Part shown: positions 56,314-64,000 of the stretch, piece after piece
Layout: every line of letters starts with the position of its first letter
Position numbering within the stretch: position 1 is the first letter of the stretch
From: Stenotrophomonas sp. WZN-1
Lineage (GTDB): Bacteria; Pseudomonadota; Gammaproteobacteria; Xanthomonadales; Xanthomonadaceae
Assembly: GCF_002192255.1 (NCBI RefSeq)
Contig: NZ_CP021768.1
Location: 3,056,001 to 3,120,000 of the forward strand
Length of the DNA stretch: 64,000 nt
Reading direction: 5' to 3'
Translations under genes and position numbers: made by a program
Notes under the pieces: model-generated
Database searches by the model: none
The model's input: only the letters and a program-made list of their open reading frames with translations
Told to the model about the DNA's origin: nothing

Positions 56314-57021
56314 TCAAGGCAGTCTAGCCTGAGCCGCCGCGACCTCGTCATCGATCTGTGCGTGCAGCGTGGCGGCCTTCACCGCCAGTGTGGCGCCGGC
56401 CGCGGCCTGGCCCGCCACGGCGGCCTGCCGCCAGGCTGGCAACAGGACGTCATGGATGCGCGCGAAGCGTTGCAGCAGCACGTTGTCCTGGTCCTGCAGC
56501 AGCTGCCACTGGCCGGCCTCGAGACGGCGCAGCGTGGCCAGCCGGCGCAGATGATCGAGCCGCTGCGACAGCGCGGCCTGGCCGGCGATATCCAGCGACA
56601 CCAGCCGCGCCGCAGCCAGCTCGACCCAGGCGTCCAGCGCTGCGGCCGCCGCTGAATGCCCGGCAATGGCCATGGCCCGCAACTGCACGTGCTGCTGCAG
56701 GTGCTGGGCCTGCTCGCGCGCCTGCAGGGCCAGCACGCCCAGCTGCGACTGCAGCGCACGTCCCTCCGCCTCGCGATCGACATCGCGCCCCAGCAGGCGG
56801 CCCCACCAGCCCTCCTGTTGCCGGATCTGCGCCGGATTGCCGGCCTGCAGGGCCAGCGCGATGCGCGCCAGTGCGGCCACCAGGCCCTCGCCCGCGCCCG
56901 GCGGCAACGGTGTTTCGCGCCGCGCCAGTGCCTGCAGCAAAGGCGCACCATAGTCGGCCAGCACGGCGACATCGGCCGTGTCCGGCAAGCTCGGTGGCGG
57001 CAGTGGCGCCTGCGTGGTCAC
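56314..57021 (-). CDS. Unrecognised helical protein of the TelA/AAA/flotillin operon
   Basis: I do not recognise this 235-residue protein. It is predicted almost entirely alpha-helical, rich in Ala, Leu, Gln and Arg, without signal peptide or membrane segments. Helical blocks include Q-E-G-W-W-G-R-L-L-G-R near residue 70 and L-L-P-A-W-R-Q-A-A near 195. The second is reminiscent of the I-P-S-W-K-R-Q motif of the adjacent TelA protein, so it may be a diverged TelA relative. The ATG overlaps the stop of the AAA ATPase gene (ATGA), implying a tight functional link. Confidence 0.7.
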   Translation of the reverse strand: MTTQAPLPPPSLPDTADVAVLADYGAPLLQALARRETPLPPGAGEGLVAALARIALALQAGNPAQIRQQEGWWGRLLGRDVDREAEGRALQSQLGVLALQAREQAQHLQQHVQLRAMAIAGHSAAAAALDAWVELAAARLVSLDIAGQAALSQRLDHLRRLATLRRLEAGQWQLLQDQDNVLLQRFARIHDVLLPAWRQAAVAGQAAAGATLAVKAATLHAQIDDEVAAAQARLP

Positions 57022-60000
57022 GGCAGCGGCGGCGGCTTCGGTGTCGTTGCCTGAATGTCCTCACTGTCGTCCGGCGGCAACGACTCGCCGTAGAAGTGGC
57101 GCATCAGGGCTTCATCCAGCGCGCGCTCCTCCGGCGTCGCGGCACGGCGCACACGCGCACGCTGCGCCATCGCACTGTTCGGCACGCCACGCTCGACCTG
57201 CTGCCGCGCCCAGCCGGCGAACGCGGCCAGGGTCTGCGACACCTGTGCCTGCTGCGCCTGCGATGCCGCCAACAGTTCCACCAACGGCGCCAGGCCCGCC
57301 TGCAGGTCCTCGGCCAGGACCGTGGCCGGCACACCGGGGGCCGCGGCGACCGGCTCCGGCGCGGCGGCGGCGGGACGTGTTTCAGAAAGGCGATGCAGGG
57401 CTTCCAGCAACGCCGGCCACGGTGCCGGGTCGGCAACGGCGATCGCTTCCGGCATCGGCGGTGGCAGCTGCAGGGCGGTGGCGATGTCGGCCAGCTGCGC
57501 GACCACGCGCCCGCCGACATCGCTGTCGTCCGCACCCATGGCCTTGTTGCGCAGGAAATCGCGCTTGATCTGCGTCCAGCGCTGCGCCTGCGTCTCGTCC
57601 AGCACGCCGCGCAGTTCGGCCAGCTTCAACAGGTTTTCTTCGGCGCCGGTGGTCAGCAGCTGTGCCTCGCCCAGGTAGTGGTCGGAGATCAACTGCTGCA
57701 GTTCGTCCTCGTTCATCACCGGCGAGATCTTCTCGGCCAGCTTGTTCATGTTGCGGTAGCTGCCCTGCAGCCGGAACGGCGGCTCGGTACGGTAGCGATC
57801 GTCCTGTGCGGCACTGGCGATGTACTGCTGGTTGACCCGGTAGACCACATCGCGCACGCGCAGCATGCGCTGCAGGGTGGCGGTGATTTCATTGATCTCC
57901 GCGCTGCTGTAGGCGTGGCTGAGGCCGTTGGTCGAGACCTCCTTGCCCATCGCGCGGTCGACCAGCACGTACAGGTCAGCCATGTCGCGCGTGGCCAGCG
58001 GCGCCAGCACCGGGTTGGAAGTCAGGCTGTTCTCGATGTAGCTGAGGGTAAAGGCCGCCTCCATGCCGCCGAGCACATCACCCAGGTTGTAGATGTCGGC
58101 ACGGTTGGCCAGCATGTCGGGAATCTTGAACACCTCGCCGGATTCGGTGTACGGGTTGCCGGCCATCACCACGCAGAATTTCTTGCCGCGCATGTCGTAG
58201 GTGCGGGTGCGACCGCGCCACACACCCTCGATACGGCGGGTGCCATCGCACAGCGAGATGAACTTCTGCAGGAACTCGGGATGGGTGTGCTGGATGTCGT
58301 CCACATACAGCATGGTGTTGTTGCCCATTTCCAGCGCCAGGTTGAGCTTCTCCAGCTCCTGCCGCGAGGTCGCATCCGGTGCCTGGGCCGGGTCCAGCGA
58401 GCGCACCTCGTGCCCCAGCGCCGGGCCGTTGATCTTCATGAAGACCAGGCCCAGACGGTGCGCCACGTATTCCATCAGCGTGGTCTTGCCGTAGCCCGGG
58501 GGCGAAATCATCATCAGCAGGCCCATCAGGTCGCTGCGCTTGTTCTCGCCGACCGTGCCCATCTGCTTGGCCAGGTTGTCACCGATCACGCCCAGGTAGA
58601 CATCGTTGATCAGTTTGTTGCGCACGAACGAGGACAGCGGCCGCGCCTTGAACTCGGAAAGCCGCAGGGTCTCGCGCTCGCGGCCGATGATGCCCTGGCG
58701 CAGCGCCTGGTAGGCGTGGAACGCCGGCACGAAATGACGCAGGTGCTGCTTCAGGCGTGCCAGGAAATCATCCAGCGATACCACCAGCGTGCCGTTGCTG
58801 ATGCGTGCGTGTTCACCCAGCAGGCCATGCACTTCCGCCTGCAGCGCAGCGTCGCTGGCACGGGTACGCAGCTGACGCTGGACCAGCAGCAGTGCCGCAG
58901 CCTCGTCGACGTAGCCGGCGTGCCGGGCATGCGCCGGCATCCGCGCCAGCGCCCGCAGCCACTGCCCGGCCAGGGCCCAGCGCGTGGCCAGCGGATCCTG
59001 GCTGCGCTGCAGGGCGCGTTCGACCGCCTCGCGCTGCCCGGCCTGTTCCAGCTGCTGCGCCAGCGCATCCAGCAGCGCTCCAGCATGGCGACTGCTGCTG
59101 AACACCGGCTCGCCGGTCGCCAGCTCTTCGCCCAGATAGGCGGCCGCGGCCTCTGCGGCATCGGCATCGAACGGCAATGTGTGGGACTGCGCATACGCCA
59201 GCAGCGCCTCGGCCATTTCCGCACGCAACGCCAGTTGCCCTTCGTCGGACCCCAGCAGGCGTGCCAGCGCCTCGGCTCCCATCTGCCGGCCCGGCCATTG
59301 CGCCACCGCTTCGCGCCGCTGCTCGGCGGCCCAGAACAGCAGTGCCAGCGCGCGCACCCGCGGTGCATGGCGCAGGCTGCCGGCCGCCTGCTGCAAGGGC
59401 AGCAATGCACGCAGGATCAGCGCAGCGTCATGGTCATGGATGCCGCGCTCGTAGCCTTCGCGGTAGCGGGGTGCGGCGAACGCACGCACGCGCTGGTCCA
59501 GCGCTTCGGGCGTGGCGACATCGTGCTGCAGCGTGGTCAGGTCAAGGCCGTCGCTCCCCTCCTGCGCCGCCATCAGCAGGCTGCCGGCCAGATACTCGCC
59601 GCGATACAACGCAGGTGACTCCGAGTCCAGGGTGACCGGCCAGAACGGCTTCAGCGCATCCAGCTCCGGATCGTGCAGGGTCTCCAGGAAGTCGGTGCCG
59701 GTCAGATGGATCGCCAGCGTGTCACCACGCGGCAGCAGGGTCAGGTCCAGCGCCTGGGTGTTGACGCTGAAGCGATGACGCGGCCCCAGCCGCACCACGT
59801 TGCCGCCGGCTTCGTACAGATCGCTGCGATCGCGCAGCTGGCGCACCGCCTGGTCCCGCACACCCTTCAGCCGCGCCTCGATGTCGTCGGCCTTGACGTT
59901 GTCATGCAACGCGCGCAGGCGTTCGGCCAGTTCACGCAGCTTGAGGATCAGCGGATCGCCGGCAAAGAATGCATTGAGCTCATCGGCGGTGGCGAAGCGC

Positions 60001-62408
60001 TCGGTGCGCTTGGCCAGGCCATCGAGGATGCGGTTGGCCGCATCCAGCACCGAGCGCGCCTTGCGCTGGCGGTCATCCAGCAACGCCTGCTTGTGCGTCT
60101 CGAAGGCTTCGACCAGCTCTTCGCGCTTGCTCAGGATGTCGCCGAGGAACTGCTCGTGCTCGCCGAACTGGCTCTCCAGTTCCTCCAGCTGCACCAGCAG
60201 GCGCGACAGCTGCTCGTCGGCGCGTTCGGGGTCGGTGGCCAGCGCCAGCGCGCTGGTGATCGACTGCGAGAACAGCGCGAACTGCGCGGCAAACTGCGCC
60301 ACGGCCTCGGCCGAACCGAGCGACCGGCGACGCTGATCTGCGCGTGCGCGAGCCTGGTTGAGACGGCCGTACAGCACCGAGATCGACTCGACCACGCGGG
60401 TGCGGGCAGTGGCATCGTCCACCTTCAGGCCGGCCATCAGCTCGGACAGCATGTCCAGGTCGGCCGCCATCGCACGCAGCCCCTCCAGCTGCTCGTCCAG
60501 CTGGCGGGCACTCTGTGCCTGCTGGGCCGCTTCATCCAGCGCCTGCAGGCGCGTGGTCAGCGGCGCCAGCGCGGCATCACCGGCGAGGAAGTCGCCCGTG
60601 GCTGCGCCGACATGGTCCTGCGCCTCCACCAGCTCGGCTGTCATCGCCTCGATGCGCGGGGTGTCGATGTAGCGCAGCTCGCGGATGGTCAGCAGCCGTC
60701 CACGCAATGCAGTGATCGCATTGAGCGCCTCGACGAAGGCCTGCACCTCGTTCCAGTTCTGCGGCTGCAACCGGCCCAGCAGCGCCTTGTGCGCGGCCTC
60801 TGCCTCGACCATCGCCTGCGCCGACTGCTGGCGGATCGACTGCACCTTCTCGTACTCGTCCAGCACCGATTCGCCGGTGGCGCTGATCTGCCGCAGCAGC
60901 GCCTCGGCGCCGTCGCAGGCCGCGTCGCCCAGCCAGTGGTGGGCATCGAACAGGCGCCGGGTGTCGGCCACCAGGCGCTGGTAGCGCTGCACCGACACGT
61001 CCTGGCCATCGATCTCGCGCGCCAGGTTGAACAGGTTGGAAATGCCGCGCACCAGTTCGGCGTTGCCGATGCGGCCCATGAAGGTGTTGCCGGGCGGTCG
61101 GCTGGCGGCAAACTCGTCACTGCTGAACGGGGTCTGCCAGACCTGCATCGGATGGATGCGGGTCGGTTCGCTGCCTTCGGCATGGAACAGCACCATGCGC
61201 CCGTCCTGCATCAAGGCGTAGCCATGGCCGAACACCGGGTTCTGCAGCACGCGCTGGATGGTGTTGTAGACGAACAGCGCCGAGCGTCCGCCTTCGCGCT
61301 CGTAGAAGAAGTACAGCACATCCTCGCCATTCGGCGAACGGATGCTGCGCTTGAACTGCATGCCGGCCATCGAGGCGTCGAATGCCTTGTGCTCGCCGCC
61401 CTGCAGGTAATACCCACCCGGGAAGATCACGCCGTGGTCTTCGGGCAGCTGCACGCAGGCCTGCACGATCGCATCGTTGCGCACGATGCCACCGGTCAGC
61501 GTGTTGTAGATCAGGCCACGCCACTCCGTCTCGCGGTACGGCAGCACCTTCAGCAGCACCAGCGAGCCGACCCGGGCGAATTCGAACTGGGCGTCGTCCA
61601 GCGACTGCGTGCTGTCCTCCACCGGTTCGCTGTAGATGCCCTGCCCGGTCTCGGTGTTGTTCTCGACCTTGATGGTGAGGTCGCCGCCGGTGGTCTCCAC
61701 GAACAGGGTGTCGAGGATGTTCAGGTGCGAATGGCGGCCATTGACCGCCAGGTCGCGAGTGGCCCTGGTCCACTCGAAATCGAACGGCGGCGGCAGTGCG
61801 ATATCGCGCTCGCCGCGCGCATCCAGATAGGTCAGTTCGCCATCGCGCGCCAGCGCCCAGCGGAACACGCGCACATCGCTGCTGCGCTCGCCGATCTGGA
61901 ACGAGGCCAGCAGCTTGTCGCCCACCACGATCAGCTGCAGCAGGCGTGCGTGCTTGTAGTACGCGTACAGCTCGTTGAAGTCGTGCACGAAGCCGGGCTG
62001 GTCGAGGAAGCTGCCCTTCAGTTCCAGCGCGGCTACGTCGTAGCCGTCGCTGCCCTGCACCAGCCGGTACAGGCCGAACACATCCTCGATACGGGTCTGG
62101 GTCTTCAGCCCGATGAACACGTTGTAGCCGAACAGCAGGCGGTCCGGCCCGACCTGCACGATGTCACGGCCGACGCAATTGTTTTCGCTGCGGATGCGGA
62201 AGCGCCCGACCACCTCCAGGCGGCTGTCGCCGAACTCGGCCAGGCGCTGGCGGTTGAGCGTTTCGGCCAGGCCCTGCAGGCGCTGGCCCTGCTCGGCCAG
62301 GCGGCGGCGCAGGACTTCGTAGGCGCCGCCCTGGGCAACGGCCTGGTCGACGGTATTGCCGCCGGCCTCCGGTGCAGTGGATTCGGCGGACGGATGGGTA
62401 TCAGACAT
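57018..62408 (-). CDS. Giant DUF3686/AAA ATPase ('DNA repair ATPase'-type)
   Basis: This 1796-residue protein has an N-terminal DUF3686-like region (about residues 60-480, with G-R-F-R-I-R-S-E-N-N-C and F-I-G-L-K-T), long coiled-coil-rich segments (about 480-900) and a helical middle. A C-terminal AAA domain follows, with Walker A P-P-G-Y-G-K-T-T (about 1302-1310) and Walker B M-L-Y-V-D-D-I-Q-H (about 1363-1371). Databases label relatives 'DNA repair ATPase', but I know of no proven function. No nuclease or membrane domain is seen. It is coupled to the helical gene and lies 85 bp after the flotillin-like gene. Confidence 0.82.
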   Translation of the reverse strand: MSDTHPSAESTAPEAGGNTVDQAVAQGGAYEVLRRRLAEQGQRLQGLAETLNRQRLAEFGDSRLEVVGRFRIRSENNCVGRDIVQVGPDRLLFGYNVFIGLKTQTRIEDVFGLYRLVQGSDGYDVAALELKGSFLDQPGFVHDFNELYAYYKHARLLQLIVVGDKLLASFQIGERSSDVRVFRWALARDGELTYLDARGERDIALPPPFDFEWTRATRDLAVNGRHSHLNILDTLFVETTGGDLTIKVENNTETGQGIYSEPVEDSTQSLDDAQFEFARVGSLVLLKVLPYRETEWRGLIYNTLTGGIVRNDAIVQACVQLPEDHGVIFPGGYYLQGGEHKAFDASMAGMQFKRSIRSPNGEDVLYFFYEREGGRSALFVYNTIQRVLQNPVFGHGYALMQDGRMVLFHAEGSEPTRIHPMQVWQTPFSSDEFAASRPPGNTFMGRIGNAELVRGISNLFNLAREIDGQDVSVQRYQRLVADTRRLFDAHHWLGDAACDGAEALLRQISATGESVLDEYEKVQSIRQQSAQAMVEAEAAHKALLGRLQPQNWNEVQAFVEALNAITALRGRLLTIRELRYIDTPRIEAMTAELVEAQDHVGAATGDFLAGDAALAPLTTRLQALDEAAQQAQSARQLDEQLEGLRAMAADLDMLSELMAGLKVDDATARTRVVESISVLYGRLNQARARADQRRRSLGSAEAVAQFAAQFALFSQSITSALALATDPERADEQLSRLLVQLEELESQFGEHEQFLGDILSKREELVEAFETHKQALLDDRQRKARSVLDAANRILDGLAKRTERFATADELNAFFAGDPLILKLRELAERLRALHDNVKADDIEARLKGVRDQAVRQLRDRSDLYEAGGNVVRLGPRHRFSVNTQALDLTLLPRGDTLAIHLTGTDFLETLHDPELDALKPFWPVTLDSESPALYRGEYLAGSLLMAAQEGSDGLDLTTLQHDVATPEALDQRVRAFAAPRYREGYERGIHDHDAALILRALLPLQQAAGSLRHAPRVRALALLFWAAEQRREAVAQWPGRQMGAEALARLLGSDEGQLALRAEMAEALLAYAQSHTLPFDADAAEAAAAYLGEELATGEPVFSSSRHAGALLDALAQQLEQAGQREAVERALQRSQDPLATRWALAGQWLRALARMPAHARHAGYVDEAAALLLVQRQLRTRASDAALQAEVHGLLGEHARISNGTLVVSLDDFLARLKQHLRHFVPAFHAYQALRQGIIGRERETLRLSEFKARPLSSFVRNKLINDVYLGVIGDNLAKQMGTVGENKRSDLMGLLMMISPPGYGKTTLMEYVAHRLGLVFMKINGPALGHEVRSLDPAQAPDATSRQELEKLNLALEMGNNTMLYVDDIQHTHPEFLQKFISLCDGTRRIEGVWRGRTRTYDMRGKKFCVVMAGNPYTESGEVFKIPDMLANRADIYNLGDVLGGMEAAFTLSYIENSLTSNPVLAPLATRDMADLYVLVDRAMGKEVSTNGLSHAYSSAEINEITATLQRMLRVRDVVYRVNQQYIASAAQDDRYRTEPPFRLQGSYRNMNKLAEKISPVMNEDELQQLISDHYLGEAQLLTTGAEENLLKLAELRGVLDETQAQRWTQIKRDFLRNKAMGADDSDVGGRVVAQLADIATALQLPPPMPEAIAVADPAPWPALLEALHRLSETRPAAAAPEPVAAAPGVPATVLAEDLQAGLAPLVELLAASQAQQAQVSQTLAAFAGWARQQVERGVPNSAMAQRARVRRAATPEERALDEALMRHFYGESLPPDDSEDIQATTPKPPPLP

Positions 62409-62493
62409 CAGCAGGCTTCCGGCTCACGGGCAGACGGCCGCGGTTGCGGCCGGCGCGGGCGGGCGATGGCCGCAGCAGCCATCGCCCGATGCA

Positions 62494-64000
62494 TCAACGG
62501 GCGCTGTCGACCACGGTGGCCGACACGGTCGGCACCGCTTCGGCATCCTCGGCGATCTGGCGTGGTGCCGGTTCGGCCACGGCCACGCCCAGGTAGCGCT
62601 GCATCAGCTCCTGCACGATCGGGCTCTTGCCGGCAAAGCCTTCAATCGACTTGCCCAGCGACACCGCCTTGACCAGGTTCTCGAACATGCCGCCGTCGCC
62701 ACCGACCAGGTCGATGTCGGCGTTGCGCAGCGCGCTGGCGATGACGTTGGCGTTCTCGCGCGAGACTTCCTTGCCGGCTTCGATCGAGGCCAGCGCCTGC
62801 TTCAGGCTGTTGTCCAGCATCATGCGGAACTCTTCGTGGCCACGCGCCTGGTCGCTCAGCGAGGCGATGGCTTCGAACTTGCGCACCAGGCCTTCGGCCT
62901 CGGCCAGCAGCTTCTTCTGCACCACGCCGGCTTCGGCGTTGCCCAGCGATTCGGTGGCGGTGGCACGGGCCAGGCCCATCTTCTCCTCACCCTGCGCCTG
63001 TGCCTGCAGCGTCTGCGCCAGCACCTGGGCTTCGTTGCTGCCCTGCTTCAGGCTGGCTTCGGCCTTGGCTTCGATCACGCGGGCCTCGGCAATGCCGACC
63101 TTCTCGATGGCCAGTGCCGAAGCTTCACGCACCTGCGCTTCGGCCAGGCCCGGCGCCGCCTGCTCGGCGCGCAGCGCGTCGGCCAGCAGGCGCTTGGCTT
63201 CGGCCTGCTTGCCGGCTGCTTCGTGTTCGGCCTGGGCCAGTGTGGTCAGTTCAACCGCGCGGTGCTTGGAGGCGGTTTCGCGCGCCTGCGCTTCCTTCAC
63301 CTCGCGCACCAGCGATTCCTGCGCCTTGGCTTCGGCTTCCAGGATCAGCACCTGCTTCTGGCGGTCGGCCTCGGAGACCTCGCGCACTTCCTTGATGCGC
63401 TCTTCTTCCTGCGCCACGGTCTTGTCGATGGAGATGCGTTCGCGGGTGATGTTGGCCACGTCCATCTTGCCCTGCTCGACCACCTTGTCACGCTCCACGC
63501 CCTGCAGCTGCACTTCGCGGTCGGTGGTGACCTGCTCCAGCTGGCGTGCGCGCTCCACGCGCTCGGCCTCGATGGCCACGGCACGCTGGCGGTTCTGCTC
63601 GGCCACTTCCACTTCGCGCAGGCGGTTCTGGTCGCGGATCTCGATCAGCTGCTGTGCTTCGATGCGGGCATTCTCGGACAGCTGGCGCTGCTCTTCCTGC
63701 ACCTTGGCAGTCTCGGCCTCCTCGCGCGCGCGGATGGTCTCGATCTCGCGCTTCTGGCGTGCTTCGGCTTCGGCCTGCTGGCGTTCCAGCGCCAGCAGCG
63801 CCTCACGCGCTTCCACGTTCTTCTTGGTGATGGCGAGCTTCTCGTTCTGCTCCAGCTCGTTGGTCACCACGTTCTGCGCGGCGGTCAGCTCGGTGATCTT
63901 GCGGATGCCCTGCGCGTCGAGGATGTTGAACTGGTCCAGCAGCGACTTCGGAGTCTGCTCCAGGTAGTCGATCGCCACGTCTTCCAGCACATAGCCGTTG
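62494..64000 (-). CDS. Flotillin-like SPFH protein (5' part beyond window)
   Basis: About 501 C-terminal residues of a flotillin-type protein are visible; the gene continues past the window end, so the N terminus, including any membrane hairpin and most of the SPFH domain, is missing. What remains begins in the end of the SPFH domain (V-L-E-D-V-A-I-D-Y-L-E) and runs into a very long Glu/Ala/Gln/Arg coiled coil (about 60-400 of the visible part), typical of flotillins (YqiK type) that form membrane microdomain scaffolds. The tail ends with a short acidic stretch. It is the first visible gene of the operon with the giant ATPase, the helical protein and the TelA protein. Confidence 0.85.
   Translation of the reverse strand, partial: NGYVLEDVAIDYLEQTPKSLLDQFNILDAQGIRKITELTAAQNVVTNELEQNEKLAITKKNVEAREALLALERQQAEAEARQKREIETIRAREEAETAKVQEEQRQLSENARIEAQQLIEIRDQNRLREVEVAEQNRQRAVAIEAERVERARQLEQVTTDREVQLQGVERDKVVEQGKMDVANITRERISIDKTVAQEEERIKEVREVSEADRQKQVLILEAEAKAQESLVREVKEAQARETASKHRAVELTTLAQAEHEAAGKQAEAKRLLADALRAEQAAPGLAEAQVREASALAIEKVGIAEARVIEAKAEASLKQGSNEAQVLAQTLQAQAQGEEKMGLARATATESLGNAEAGVVQKKLLAEAEGLVRKFEAIASLSDQARGHEEFRMMLDNSLKQALASIEAGKEVSRENANVIASALRNADIDLVGGDGGMFENLVKAVSLGKSIEGFAGKSPIVQELMQRYLGVAVAEPAPRQIAEDAEAVPTVSATVVDSAR

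Overview
The window looks like a chromosomal segment of Stenotrophomonas, most probably the S. maltophilia group. The evidence is the GC-rich sequence, protein variants and gene orders of the Xanthomonadaceae (thrS-infC-rpmI-rplT-pheST-ihfA; fMet tRNA-rimP-nusA-infB-rbfA-truB-rpsO-pnp; a complete nuoA-N operon), and many short 'GTAG-plus-palindrome' intergenic elements of the SMAG type known from S. maltophilia. I see no prophage, insertion sequence, rRNA or CRISPR. Most of the window is core genome on the minus strand.

Layout. 1-4.9 kb holds small accessory genes: a LysE exporter, an orphan ClpP, an ArsR/SRPBCC pair, an Asp/Glu racemase-like enzyme, a DUF3011 protein, a small membrane protein and a GNAT acetyltransferase. 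4.9-12.9 kb is a translation cluster: tRNA-Pro, a MerR-like regulator, ihfA, pheT, pheS, rplT, rpmI, infC and thrS. Its punctuation is regulatory: a likely AUC start for infC, hairpin terminators ahead of rpmI and pheS, and a threonine-rich leader peptide plus terminator ahead of thrS. 13.2-16.6 kb holds a three-gene membrane/PepSY unit, perhaps iron-regulated, and a secreted family-18 chitinase. 16.8-26.5 kb is the RNA-metabolism operon, headed by two identical initiator tRNA genes. 26.6-41.7 kb encodes the 14-subunit NADH:quinone oxidoreductase, then tRNA-Leu, secG and tpiA. 43.0-43.8 kb is a gene-free island dense in palindromes.

43.8-48.9 kb holds a 2-oxoglutarate oxygenase and, divergently, three envelope genes: a YejM-like sulfatase-fold membrane protein, a GT4 glycosyltransferase and a polysaccharide deacetylase. 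48.9-55.1 kb holds glmM, accD and trpA, a lipoprotein gene inserted between trpA and trpB, trpB, and a divergent TrpI-like LysR regulator. 55.2 kb to the window edge is one minus-strand operon: a flotillin-like SPFH protein (cut by the window end), a 1796-residue DUF3686/AAA ATPase, an unrecognised helical protein and a TelA-family protein. This last operon is the best candidate for an uncharacterised multi-protein system: a membrane scaffold plus a giant ATPase plus a TelA partner.

The most specific new-looking regulatory claim is ribosome-mediated attenuation of thrS. A reading frame Met-Ser-Thr-Thr-Thr-Ala-His-Cys lies just ahead of a terminator whose 5' arm can instead join an upstream antiterminator. 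All functional calls come from reading the sequence; no database search was run.
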